This document shows positions 50,187 through 63,876 of a stretch of 64,000 nt of DNA, in pieces. Each line of letters begins with the position of its first letter. The first letter of the stretch is position 1. This DNA is from Eutrigla gurnardus (lineage: Eukaryota; Chordata; Actinopteri; Perciformes; Triglidae): positions 8,867,116 through 8,931,115 of the forward strand of contig OY741285.1 of the NCBI GenBank assembly GCA_963514095.1. The letters are read 5' to 3'. The notes under the pieces were generated by a model. That model searched no databases. It saw only the letters and a list, made by a program, of their open reading frames with translations, and was not told where the DNA came from. The translations under genes were made by a program, and so were the position numbers.

Positions 50187-50270
50187 GACTAAAACCCCGG
50201 GCCTCTGCAGAGAGGACTTAGCCTCAGTACATGGGGTGCTAACGCCACCAAGTGAGCTATCCTACGCCAT
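50187..50270 (-). repeat. tRNA-derived SINE-like head
   Basis: On the minus strand the segment reads GGCGTAGGATAGCTCACTTGG, then GTGGCGTTAGCACC and CCATGTACTGAGGC, and ends GGCCCGGGGTTTTAGTC. TAGCTCACTTGG fits a pol III A box (50248-50259) and GGGTTTTAGTC a decayed B box (50187-50197) at tRNA-like spacing. The CCATGTACxGAGGC core is familiar from teleost tRNA-derived repeats. It sits between the plce1 3' end and the satellite array. Confidence 0.5.
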
Positions 50271-50273
50271 CGA

Positions 50274-53200
50274 TGACCTTTTTTCACATTTTTCTGACAG
50301 TATACTATGACCTTTTTCATATTTTTACGACATACTATACTATGACCTTTTTCATATTTTTACGACATACTATACTATGACCTTTTTTCATATTTTTACG
50401 ACATACTATACTATGACCTTTTTCATATTTTTACGACATACTATACTATGACCTTTTTTCATATTTTTACGACATACTATACTATGACCTTTTTCATATT
50501 TTTACGACATACTATACTATGACCTTTTTCATATTTTTACGACATACTATACTATGACCTTTTTCATATTTTTACGACATACTATACTATGACCTTTTTT
50601 CACATTTTTCTGACAGTATACTATGACCTTTTTCATATTTTTACGACATACTATGCTATGACCTTTTTTCATATTTTTACGACATACTATACTATGACCT
50701 TTTTCATATTTTTACGACATACTATACTATGACCTTTTTTCATATTTTTACGACATACTATACTATGACCTTTTTCATATTTTTACGACATACTATACTA
50801 TGACCTTTTTCATATTTTTACGACATACTATACTATGACCTTTTTTCATATTTTTCTGACAGTATACTATGACCTTTTTCATATTTTTACGACATACTAT
50901 ACTATGACCTTTTTTCATATTTTTCTGACAGTATACTATGACCTTTTTTCATATTTTTACGACATACTATACTATGACCTTTTTCATATTTTTACGACAT
51001 ACTATACTATGACCTTTTTCATATTTTTACGACATACTATACTATGACCTTTTTCATATTTTTACGACATACTATACTATGACCTTTTTTCATATTTTTC
51101 TGACAGTATACTATGACCTTTTTCATATTTTTACGACATACTATACTATGACCTTTTTTCATATTTTTACGACATACTATACTATGACCTTTTTCATATT
51201 TTTACGACATACTATACTATGACCTTTTTTCATATTTTTACGACATACTATACTATGACCTTTTTCATATTTTTACGACATACTATACTATGACCTTTTT
51301 TAATATTTTTCTGACAGTATACTATGACCTTTTTCATATTTTTACGACATACTATACTATGACCTTTTTCATATTTTTACGACATACTATACTATGACCT
51401 TTTTTAATATTTTTCTGACAGTATACTATGACCTTTTTCATATTTTTACGACATACTATACTATGACCTTTTTTCATATTTTTACGACATACTATACTAT
51501 GACCTTTTTTCATATTTTTACGACATACTATACTATGACCTTTTTCATATTTTTACGACATACTATACTATGACCTTTTTCATATTTTTACGACATACTA
51601 TACTATGACCTTTTTTAATATTTTTCTGACAGTATACTATGACCTTTTTCATATTTTTACGACATACTATACTATGACCTTTTTTCATATTTTTACGACA
51701 TACTATACTATGACCTTTTTTCATATTTTTACGACATACTATACTATGACCTTTTTCATATTTTTACGACATACTATACTATGACCTTTTTCATATTTTT
51801 ACGACATACTATACTGTGACCTTTTTCATATTTTTACGACATACTATACTATGACCTTTTTTCATATTTTTCTGACAGTATACTATGACCTTTTTCATAT
51901 TTTTACGACATACTATACTATGACCTTTTTTCATATTTTTACGACATACTATACTATGACCTTTTTCATATTTTTACGACATACTATACTATGACCTTTT
52001 TCATATTTTTACGACATACTATACTATGACCTTTTTTCATATTTTTCTGACAGTATACTATGACCTTTTTCATATTTTTACGACATACTATACTATGACC
52101 TTTTTTCATATTTTTACGACATACTATACTATGACCTTTTTCATATTTTTACGACATACTATACTATGACCTTTTTTCATATTTTTACGACATACTATAC
52201 TATGACCTTTTTCATATTTTTACGACATACTATACTATGACCTTTTTTCATATTTTTCTGACAGTATACTATGACCTTTTTCATATTTTTACGACATACT
52301 ATACTATGACCTTTTTCATATTTTTACGACATACTATACTATGACCTTTTTTAATATTTTTCTGACAGTATACTATGACCTTTTTCATATTTTTACGACA
52401 TACTATACTATGACCTTTTTTCATATTTTTACGACATACTATACTATGACCTTTTTTCATATTTTTACGACATACTATACTATGACCTTTTTCATATTTT
52501 TACGACATACTATACTATGACCTTTTTCATATTTTTACGACATACTATACTATGACCTTTTTCATATTTTTACGACATACTATACTATGACCTTTTTTAA
52601 TATTTTTCTGACAGTATACTATGACCTTTTTCATATTTTTACGACATACTATACTATGACCTTTTTTCATATTTTTACGACATACTATACTATGACCTTT
52701 TTTCATATTTTTACGACATACTATACTATGACCTTTTTCATATTTTTACGACATACTATACTATGACCTTTTTCATATTTTTACGACATACTATACTATG
52801 ACCTTTTTCATATTTTTACGACATACTATACTATGACCTTTTTCATATTTTTACGACATACTATACTATGACCTTTTTTCATATTTTTACGACATACTAT
52901 ACTATGACCTTTTTTCATATTTTTACGACATACTATACTATGACCTTTTTCATATTTTTCTGACATACTATACTATGACCTTTTTTTCATATTTTTCTGA
53001 CAGTATACTATGACCTTTTTTCATATTTTTACGACATACTATACTATGACCTTTTTCATATTTTTACGACTTACTATACTATGACCTTTTTTCATATTTT
53101 TCTGACAGTATACTATGACCTTTTTCATATTTTTACGACATACTATACTATGACCTTTTTTCATATTTTTACGACATACTATACTATGACTTTTTTTCAT

Positions 53201-53711
53201 ATTTTTACGACATACTATATATGACCTTTTTCATATTTTTACGACATACTATACTATGACCTTTTTTCATATTTTTCTGACAGTATACTATGACCTTTTT
53301 CATATTTTTACGACATACTATACTATGACCTTTTTTCATATTTTTACGACATACTATACTATGACCTTTTTCATATTTTTACGACATACTATACTATGAC
53401 CTTTTTTCATATTTTTCTGACAGTATACTATGACCTTTTTCATATTTTTACGACATACTATACTATGACCTTTTTCATATTTTTACGACATACTATACTT
53501 TGACCTTTTTTCATATTTTTCTGACAGTATACTATGACCTTTTTTCATATTTTTACGACATACTATACTATGACCTTTTAATATTTTTACGACATACTAT
53601 ACTATGACCTTTTTCATATTTTTACGACATACTATACTATGACCTTTTTCATATTTTTACGACATACTATACTATGACCTTTTTCTTATTTTTACGACAT
53701 ACTATACTGAC
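50274..53711. repeat. Satellite array block A, 33-36 bp monomers
   Basis: Head-to-tail copies of a monomer of about 35 bp: tttttacgacatactatact + atgacc + T5 or T6 + cata. T5 gives 35 bp and T6 gives 36 bp. A second class has tttttctgacagtatactatgacc and is about 2 bp shorter. Roughly 95 copies with very little divergence. Private variants near its right end include gactttttttcat (about 53190), tactttgacc (about 53497) and gaccttttaatat (about 53572). Confidence 0.97.
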
Positions 53712-54241
53712 TGTTACGAATTCCTACGGCGAAGGAAAGGACCAAGGGCAGACCAGCAACAATGCCGTTAAACAGTTTTATTGTGACCAAACAGAAGGGG
53801 GGACGATGGGAGGAGGGGAGATCCGGGGAGATCCAGGGAGGGGTGCGAGTCCAGGGGTGCGAGGAGGGAATCCTGGGGGGAAGCCGAAGAGGGAGGGGGA
53901 GTCCAGGGAGGAGGGCAAGTCCAGGGATGGCGACAAGGAGGCAGGGGCAGAGGAACTGGAGGCAGAGGAAAACAGGGGTCAAAAATGAGTAACACAGAAA
54001 CTCTGAAGAGCGCACGAGAACAATAGCTGAGGCCTGACTGTTACCGCAGAGAAGACTGTAAAGTTCTGGCAGCGATGAGTGAGGAGACCAGGGTTTTTGA
54101 GCCGGTGAGTGATGAGGTGATGTGTTGCAGCTGTGTCCCCTGCACACCTGTCGCCAATCCCTGGAGCACTGCCTGAGAGGGAGAGAGTGAGGGGGAGAGA
54201 AAGACACACACACACTGGGAGGGGCAGGGCAGAATGCAACA
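53712..54241 (-). mobile_element. Solo-LTR-like insertion, copy 1
   Basis: A 530-bp non-satellite segment interrupts the array. On the minus strand it starts TGTTGCATTCTGCC and ends GAATTCGTAACA, giving the TG...CA termini of an LTR. It carries AATAAA (TTTATT at 53777-53782) about 65 bp from its 3' end, as expected for R-U5. No internal retroelement genes, primer-binding site or second LTR are seen. A tgac tetranucleotide flanks both sides, a possible short target-site duplication with one edge altered. A DNA transposon is a less likely alternative. Confidence 0.6.
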
Positions 54242-57200
54242 ATGACCTTTTTTCATATTTTTCTGACAGTATACTATGACCTTTTTCATATTTTTACGAC
54301 ATACTATACTATGACCTTTTTTCATATTTTTACGACATACTATACTATGACCTTTTTCATATTTTTCTGACAGTATACTATGACCTTTTTTCATATTTTT
54401 ACGACATACTATACTATGACCTTTTTTCATATTTTTACGACATACTATACTATGACCTTTTTCATATTTTTACGACATACTATACTATGACCTTTTTCAT
54501 ATTTTTACGACATACTATACTATGACCTTTTTTCATATTTTTCTGACAGTATACTATGACCTTTTTTCATATTTTTACGACATACTATACTATGACCTTT
54601 TTCATATTTTTACGACATACTATACTATGACCTTTTTTCATATTTTTACGACATACTATACTATGACCTTTTTCATATTTTTACGACATACTATACTATG
54701 ACCTTTTTCATATTTTTACGACATACTATACTATGACCTTTTTTCATATTTTTCTGACAGTATACTATGACCTTTTTCATATTTTTACGACATACTATAC
54801 TATGACCTTTTTTCATATTTTTACGACATACTATACTATGACCTTTTTCATATTTTTACGACATACTATACTATGACCTTTTTCATATTTTTACGACATA
54901 CTATACTATGACCTTTTTCATATTTTACGACATACTATACTATGACCTTTTTTCATATTTTTCTGACAGTATACTATGACCTTTTTCATATTTTTACGAC
55001 ATACTATACTATGACCTTTTTTCATATTTTTACGACATACTATACTATGACCTTTTTCATATTTTTACGACATACTATACTATGACCTTTTTTCATATTT
55101 TTACGACATACTATACTATGACCTTTTTCATATTTTTACGACATACTATACTATGACCTTTTTTAATATTTTTCTGACAGTATACTATGACCTTTTTCAT
55201 ATTTTTACGACATACTATACTATGACCTTTTTCATATTTTTACGACATACTATACTATGACCTTTTTTAATATTTTTCTGACAGTATACTATGACCTTTT
55301 TCATATTTTTACGACATACTATACTATGACCTTTTTTCATATTTTTACGACATACTATACTATGACCTTTTTTCATATTTTTACGACATACTATACTATG
55401 ACCTTTTTCATATTTTTACGACATACTATACTATGACCTTTTTCATATTTTTACGACATACTATACTATGACCTTTTTTAATATTTTTCTGACAGTATAC
55501 TATGACCTTTTTCATATTTTTACGACATACTATACTATGACCTTTTTTCATATTTTTACGACATACTATACTATGACCTTTTTTCATATTTTTACGACAT
55601 ACTATACTATGACCTTTTTCATATTTTTACGACATACTATACTATGACCTTTTTCATATTTTTACGACATACTATACTATGACCTTTTTCATATTTTTAC
55701 GACATACTATACTATGACCTTTTTCATATTTTTACGACATACTATACTATGACCTTTTTTCATATTTTTACGACATACTATACTATGACCTTTTTCATAT
55801 TTTTCTGACATACTATACTATGACCTTTTTTTCATATTTTTCTGACAGTATACTATGACCTTTTTTCATATTTTTACGACATACTATACTATGACCTTTT
55901 TCATATTTTTACGACATACTATACTATGACCTTTTTTCATATTTTTCTGACAGTATACTATGACCTTTTTCATATTTTTACGACATACTATACTATGACC
56001 TTTTTTCATATTTTTACGACATACTATACTATGACCTTTTTCATATTTTTACGACATACTATACTATGACCTTTTTCATATTTTTACGACATACTATACT
56101 ATGACCTTTTTTCATATTTTTCTGACAGTATACTATGACCTTTTTCATATTTTTACGACATACTATACTATGACCTTTTTTCATATTTTTACGACATACT
56201 ATACTATGACCTTTTTCATATTTTTACGACATACTATACTATGACCTTTTTTCATATTTTTACGACATACTATACTATGACCTTTTTCATATTTTTACGA
56301 CATACTATACTATGACCTTTTTTCATATTTTTCTGACAGTATACTATGACCTTTTTCATATTTTTACGACATACTATACTATGACCTTTTTCATATTTTT
56401 ACGACATACTATACTATGACCTTTTTTAATATTTTTCTGACAGTATACTATGACCTTTTTCATATTTTTACGACATACTATACTATGACCTTTTTTCATA
56501 TTTTTACGACATACTATACTATGACCTTTTTTCATATTTTTACGACATACTATACTATGACCTTTTTCATATTTTTACGACATACTATACTATGACCTTT
56601 TTCATATTTTTACGACATACTATACTATGACCTTTTTCATATTTTTACGACATACTATACTATGACCTTTTTTAATATTTTTCTGACAGTATACTATGAC
56701 CTTTTTCATATTTTTACGACATACTATACTATGACCTTTTTTCATATTTTTACGACATACTATACTATGACCTTTTTTCATATTTTTACGACATACTATA
56801 CTATGACCTTTTTCATATTTTTACGACATACTATACTATGACCTTTTTCATATTTTTACGACATACTATACTATGACCTTTTTCATATTTTTACGACATA
56901 CTATACTATGACCTTTTTCATATTTTTACGACATACTATACTATGACCTTTTTTCATATTTTTACGACATACTATACTATGACCTTTTTTCATATTTTTA
57001 CGACATACTATACTATGACCTTTTTCATATTTTTCTGACATACTATACTATGACCTTTTTTTCATATTTTTCTGACAGTATACTATGAACTTTTTTCATA
57101 TTTTTACGACATACTATACTATGACCTTTTTCATATTTTTACGACATACTATACTATGACCTTTTTTCATATTTTTCTGACAGTATACTATGACCTTTTT

Positions 57201-58173
57201 CATATTTTTACGACATACTATACTATGACCTTTTTTCATATTTTTACGACATACTATACTATGACTTTTTTTCATATTTTTACGACATACTATATATGAC
57301 CTTTTTCATATTTTTACGACATACTATACTATGACCTTTTTTCATATTTTTCTGACAGTATACTATGACCTTTTTCATATTTTTACGACATACTATACTA
57401 TGACCTTTTTTCATATTTTTACGACATACTATACTATGACCTTTTTCATATTTTTACGACATACTATACTATGACCTTTTTTCATATTTTTCTGACAGTA
57501 TACTATGACCTTTTTCATATTTTTACGACATACTATACTATGACCTCTTTCATATTTTTACGACATACTATACTATGACCTTTTTTCATATTTTTCTGAC
57601 AGTATACTATGACCTTTTTCATATTTTTACGACATACTATACTATGACCTTTTTCATATTTTTACGACATACTATACTATGACCTTTTTCATATTTTTAC
57701 GACATACTATACTATGACCTTTTTCATATTTTTACGACATACTATACTATGACCTTTGTCATATTTTTACGACATACTATACTATGACCTTTTTCATATT
57801 TTTACGACATACTATACTATGACCTTTTTTCATATTTTTACGACATACTATACTATGACCTTTTTTCATATTTTTACGACATACTATACTATGACCTTTT
57901 TCATATTTTTCTGACATACTATACTATGACCTTTTTTTCATATTTTTCTGACAGTATACTATGACCTTTTTTCATATTTTTACGACATACTATACTATGA
58001 CCTTTTTCATATTTTTACGACATACTATACTATGACCTTTTTTCATATTTTTCTGACAGTATACTATGACCTTTTTCATATTTTTACGACATACTATACT
58101 ATGACCTTTTTCATATTTTTACGACATACTATACTATGACCTTTTTCTTATTTTTACGACATACTATACTGAC
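54242..58173. repeat. Satellite array block B, 33-36 bp monomers
   Basis: 3932 bp of the same two monomer classes between LTR copies 1 and 2. Junction-like variant ctgacatactatac occurs at 55805, 57035 and 57911. Private variants include gacctctttcat (about 57544) and gacctttgtcat (about 57755). Confidence 0.97.
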
Positions 58174-58703
58174 TGTTACGAATTCCTACGGCGAAGGAAA
58201 GGACCAAGGGCAGACCAGCAACAATGCCGTTAAACAGTTTTATTGTGACCAAACAGAAGGGGGGACGATGGGAGGAGGGGAGATCCGGGGAGATCCAGGG
58301 AGGGGTGCGAGTCCAGGGGTGCGAGGAGGGAATCCTGGGGGGAAGCCGAAGAGGGAGGGGGAGTCCAGGGAGGAGGGCAAGTCCAGGGATGGCGACAAGG
58401 AGGCAGGGGCAGAGGAACTGGAGGCAGAGGAAAACAGGGGTCAAAAATGAGTAACACAGAAACTCTGAAGAGCGCACGAGAACAATAGCTGAGGCCTGAC
58501 TGTTACCGCAGAGAAGACTGTAAAGTTCTGGCAGCGATGAGTGAGGAGACCAGGGTTTTTGAGCCGGTGAGTGATGAGGTGATGTGTTGCAGCTGTGTCC
58601 CCTGCACACCTGTCGCCAATCCCTGGAGCACTGCCTGAGAGGGAGAGAGTGAGGGGGAGAGAAAGACACACACACACTGGGAGGGGCAGGGCAGAATGCA
58701 ACA
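58174..58703 (-). mobile_element. Solo-LTR-like insertion, copy 2
   Basis: The same 530-bp segment, offset exactly 4462 bp from copy 1. The overlapping reading frames in copies 1, 2 and 3 translate identically. The flanks match copy 1, including the ctttttcttattt variant monomer just to the left. It therefore arose by duplication of the block, not by a new insertion. Confidence 0.6.
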
Positions 58704-61700
58704 ATGACCTTTTTTCATATTTTTCTGACAGTATACTATGACCTTTTTCATATTTTTACGACATACTATACTATGACCTTTTTTCATATTTTTACGACAT
58801 ACTATACTATGACCTTTTTCATATTTTTCTGACAGTATACTATGACCTTTTTTCATATTTTTACGACATACTATACTATGACCTTTTTTCATATTTTTAC
58901 GACATACTATACTATGACCTTTTTCATATTTTTACGACATACTATACTATGACCTTTTTCATATTTTTACGACATACTATACTATGACCTTTTTTCATAT
59001 TTTTCTGACAGTATACTATGACCTTTTTTCATATTTTTACGACATACTATACTATGACCTTTTTCATATTTTTACGACATACTATACTATGACCTTTTTT
59101 CATATTTTTACGACATACTATACTATGACCTTTTTCATATTTTTACGACATACTATACTATGACCTTTTTCATATTTTTACGACATACTATACTATGACC
59201 TTTTTTCATATTTTTCTGACAGTATACTATGACCTTTTTCATATTTTTACGACATACTATACTATGACCTTTTTTCATATTTTTACGACATACTATACTA
59301 TGACCTTTTTCATATTTTTACGACATACTATACTATGACCTTTTTCATATTTTTACGACATACTATACTATGACCTTTTTCATATTTTTACGACATACTA
59401 TACTATGACTCTTTTTTCATATTTTTCTGACAGTATACTATGACCTTTTTCATATTTTTACGACATACTATACTATGACCTTTTTTCATATTTTTACGAC
59501 ATACTATACTATGACCTTTTTCATATTTTTACGACATACTATACTATGACCTTTTTTCATATTTTTACGACATACTATACTATGACCTTTTTCATATTTT
59601 TACGACATACTATACTATGACCTTTTTTTAAAATTTTTCTGACAGTATACTATGACCTTTTTCATATTTTTACGACATACTATACTATGACCTTTTTTCA
59701 TATTTTTACGACATACTATACTATGACCTTTTTCATATTTTTACGACATACTATACTATGACCTTTTTCATATTTTTACGACATACTATACTATGACCTT
59801 TTTCATATTTTTACGACATACTATACTATGACCTTTTTCATATTTTTACGACATACTATACTATGACCTTTTTTCATATTTTTACGACATACTATACTAT
59901 GACCTTTTTTCATATTTTTACGACATACTATACTATGACCTTTTTCATATTTTTACGACATACTATACTATGACCTTTTTCATATTTTTACGACATACTA
60001 TACTATGACCTTTTTTAATATTTTTCTGACAGTATACTATGACCTTTTTCATATTTTTACGACATACTATACTATGACCTTTTTTCATATTTTTACGACA
60101 TACTATACTATGACCTTTTTTCATATTTTTACGACATACTATACTATGACCTTTTTCATATTTTTACGACATACTATACTATGACCTTTTTCATATTTTT
60201 ACGACATACTATACTATGACCTTTTTCATATTTTTACGACATACTATACTATGACCTTTTTCATATTTTTACGACATACTATACTATGACCTTTTTTCAT
60301 ATTTTTACGACATACTATACTATGACCTTTTTTCATATTTTTACGACATACTATACTATGACCTTTTTCATATTTTTCTGACATACTATACTATGACCTT
60401 TTTTTCATATTTTTCTGACAGTATACTATGACCTTTTTTCATATTTTTACGACATACTATACTATGACCTTTTTCATATTTTTACGACATACTATACTAT
60501 GACCTTTTTTCATATTTTTCTGACAGTATACTATGACCTTTTTCATATTTTTACGACATACTATACTATGACCTTTTTTCATATTTTTACGACATACTAT
60601 ACTATGACCTTTTTCATATTTTTACGACATACTATACTATGACCTTTTTCATATTTTTACGACATACTATACTATGACCTTTTTTCATATTTTTCTGACA
60701 GTATACTATGACCTTTTTCATATTTTTACGACATACTATACTATGACCTTTTTTCATATTTTTACGACATACTATACTATGACCTTTTTCATATTTTTAC
60801 GACATACTATACTATGACCTTTTTTCATATTTTTACGACATACTATACTATGACCTTTTTCATATTTTTACGACATACTATACTATGACCTTTTTTCATA
60901 TTTTTACGACATACTATACTATGACCTTTTTTCATATTTTTACGACATACTATACTATGACCTTTTTCATATTTTTACGACATACTATACTATGACCTTT
61001 TTCATATTTTTACGACATACTATACTATGACCTTTTTTAATATTTTTCTGACAGTATACTATGACCTTTTTCATATTTTTACGACATACTATACTATGAC
61101 CTTTTTTCATATTTTTACGACATACTATACTATGACCTTTTTTCATATTTTTACGACATACTATACTATGACCTTTTTCATATTTTTACGACATACTATA
61201 CTATGACCTTTTTCATATTTTTACGACATACTATACTATGACCTTTTTCATATTTTTACGACATACTATACTATGACCTTTTTCATATTTTTACGACATA
61301 CTATACTATGACCTTTTTTCATATTTTTACGACATACTATACTATGACCTTTTTTCATATTTTTACGACATACTATACTATGACCTTTTTCATATTTTTC
61401 TGACATACTATACTATGACCTTTTTTTCATATTTTTCTGACAGTATACTATGACCTTTTTTCATATTTTTACGACATACTATACTATGACCTTTTTCATA
61501 TTTTTACGACATACTATACTATGACCTTTTTTCATATTTTTCTGACAGTATACTATGACCTTTTTCATATTTTTACGACATACTATACTATGACCTTTTT
61601 TCATATTTTTACGACATACTATACTATGACCTTTTTCATATTTTTACGACATACTATACTATGACCTTTTTCATATTTTTACGACATACTATACTATGAC

Positions 61701-63346
61701 CTTTTTTCATATTTTTCTGACAGTATACTATGACCTTTTTCATATTTTTACGACATACTATACTATGACCTTTTTTCATATTTTTACGACATACTATACT
61801 ATGACCTTTTTCATATTTTTATGACATACTATACTATGACCTTTTTTCATATTTTTACGACATACTATACTATGACCTTTTTCATATTTTTACGACATAC
61901 TATACTATGACCTTTTTTCATATTTTTCTGACAGTATACTATGACCTTTTTCATATTTTTACGACATACTATACTATGACCTTTTTCATATTTTTACGAC
62001 ATACTATACTATGACCTTTTTTAATATTTTTCTGACAGTATACTATGACCTTTTTCATATTTTTACGACATACTATACTATGACCTTTTTTCATATTTTT
62101 ACGACATACTATACTATGACCTTTTTTCATATTTTTACGACATACTATACTATGACCTTTTTCATATTTTTACGACATACTATACTATGACCTTTTTCAT
62201 ATTTTTACGACATACTATACTATGACCTTTTTCATATTTTTACGACATACTATACTATGACCTTTTTTAATATTTTTCTGACAGTATACTATGACCTTTT
62301 TCATATTTTTACGACATACTATACTATGACCTTTTTTCATATTTTTACGACATACTATACTATGACCTTTTTTCATATTTTTACGACATACTATACTATG
62401 ACCTTTTTCATATTTTTACGACATACTATACTATGACCTTTTTCATATTTTTACGACATACTATACTATGACCTTTTTCATATTTTTACGACATACTATA
62501 CTATGACCTTTTTTCATATTTTTACGACATACTATACTATGACCTTTTTTCATATTTTTACGACATACTATACTATGACCTTTTTCATATTTTTCTGACA
62601 TACTATACTATGACCTTTTTTTCATATTTTTCTGACAGTATACTATGACCTTTTTTCATATTTTTACGACATACTATACTATGACCTTTTTCATATTTTT
62701 ACGACATACTATACTATGACCTTTTTTCATATTTTTCTGACAGTATACTATGACCTTTTTCATATTTTTACGACATACTATACTATGACCTTTTTTCATA
62801 TTTTTACGACATACTATACTATGACTTTTTTTCATATTTTTACGACATACTATATATGACCTTTTTCATATTTTTACGACATACTATACTATGACCTTTT
62901 TTCATATTTTTCTGACAGTATACTATGACCTTTTTCATATTTTTACGACATACTATACTATGACCTTTTTTCATATTTTTACGACATACTATACTATGAC
63001 CTTTTTCATATTTTTACGACATACTATACTATGACCTTTTTTCATATTTTTCTGACAGTATACTATGACCTTTTTCACATTTTTACGACATACTATACTA
63101 TGACCTTTTTCATATTTTTACGACATACTATACTTTGACCTTTTTTCATATTTTTCTGACAGTATACTATGACCTTTTTTCATATTTTTACGACATACTA
63201 TACTATGACCTTTTAATATTTTTACGACATACTATACTATGACCTTTTTCATATTTTTACGACATACTATACTATGACCTTTTTCATATTTTTACGACAT
63301 ACTATACTATGACCTTTTTCTTATTTTTACGACATACTATACTGAC
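58704..63346. repeat. Satellite array block C, 33-36 bp monomers
   Basis: 4643 bp between LTR copies 2 and 3. Its left end repeats the left end of block B. Its right end repeats the private variants of block A's right end (gactttttttcat, tactttgacc, gaccttttaatat). The variant ctgacatactatac occurs at 60378, 61400 and 62595. Confidence 0.97.
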
Positions 63347-63876
63347 TGTTACGAATTCCTACGGCGAAGGAAAGGACCAAGGGCAGACCAGCAACAATGC
63401 CGTTAAACAGTTTTATTGTGACCAAACAGAAGGGGGGACGATGGGAGGAGGGGAGATCCGGGGAGATCCAGGGAGGGGTGCGAGTCCAGGGGTGCGAGGA
63501 GGGAATCCTGGGGGGAAGCCGAAGAGGGAGGGGGAGTCCAGGGAGGAGGGCAAGTCCAGGGATGGCGACAAGGAGGCAGGGGCAGAGGAACTGGAGGCAG
63601 AGGAAAACAGGGGTCAAAAATGAGTAACACAGAAACTCTGAAGAGCGCACGAGAACAATAGCTGAGGCCTGACTGTTACCGCAGAGAAGACTGTAAAGTT
63701 CTGGCAGCGATGAGTGAGGAGACCAGGGTTTTTGAGCCGGTGAGTGATGAGGTGATGTGTTGCAGCTGTGTCCCCTGCACACCTGTCGCCAATCCCTGGA
63801 GCACTGCCTGAGAGGGAGAGAGTGAGGGGGAGAGAAAGACACACACACACTGGGAGGGGCAGGGCAGAATGCAACA
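63347..63876 (-). mobile_element. Solo-LTR-like insertion, copy 3
   Basis: The third copy of the 530-bp segment, 5173 bp after copy 2, with the same length, flanks and translations. Its presence shows that the macro-repeat continues. Confidence 0.6.

Noticed and set aside
53692..54213. 173-codon open frame on the minus strand, repeated at 58154 and 63327
   Set aside because: It spans satellite and the LTR-like segment, is Pro/Leu/Ser rich from a purine-rich opposite strand, and shows no recognisable domain. The repetition only reflects the copied block.
54041..54430. Open frame with repeated MKKGHSIVCRKN units (also at 58503 and 63676)
   Set aside because: The 36-bp satellite monomer is divisible by three, so it stays open by chance. 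The 35-bp and shorter monomers break the frame elsewhere.
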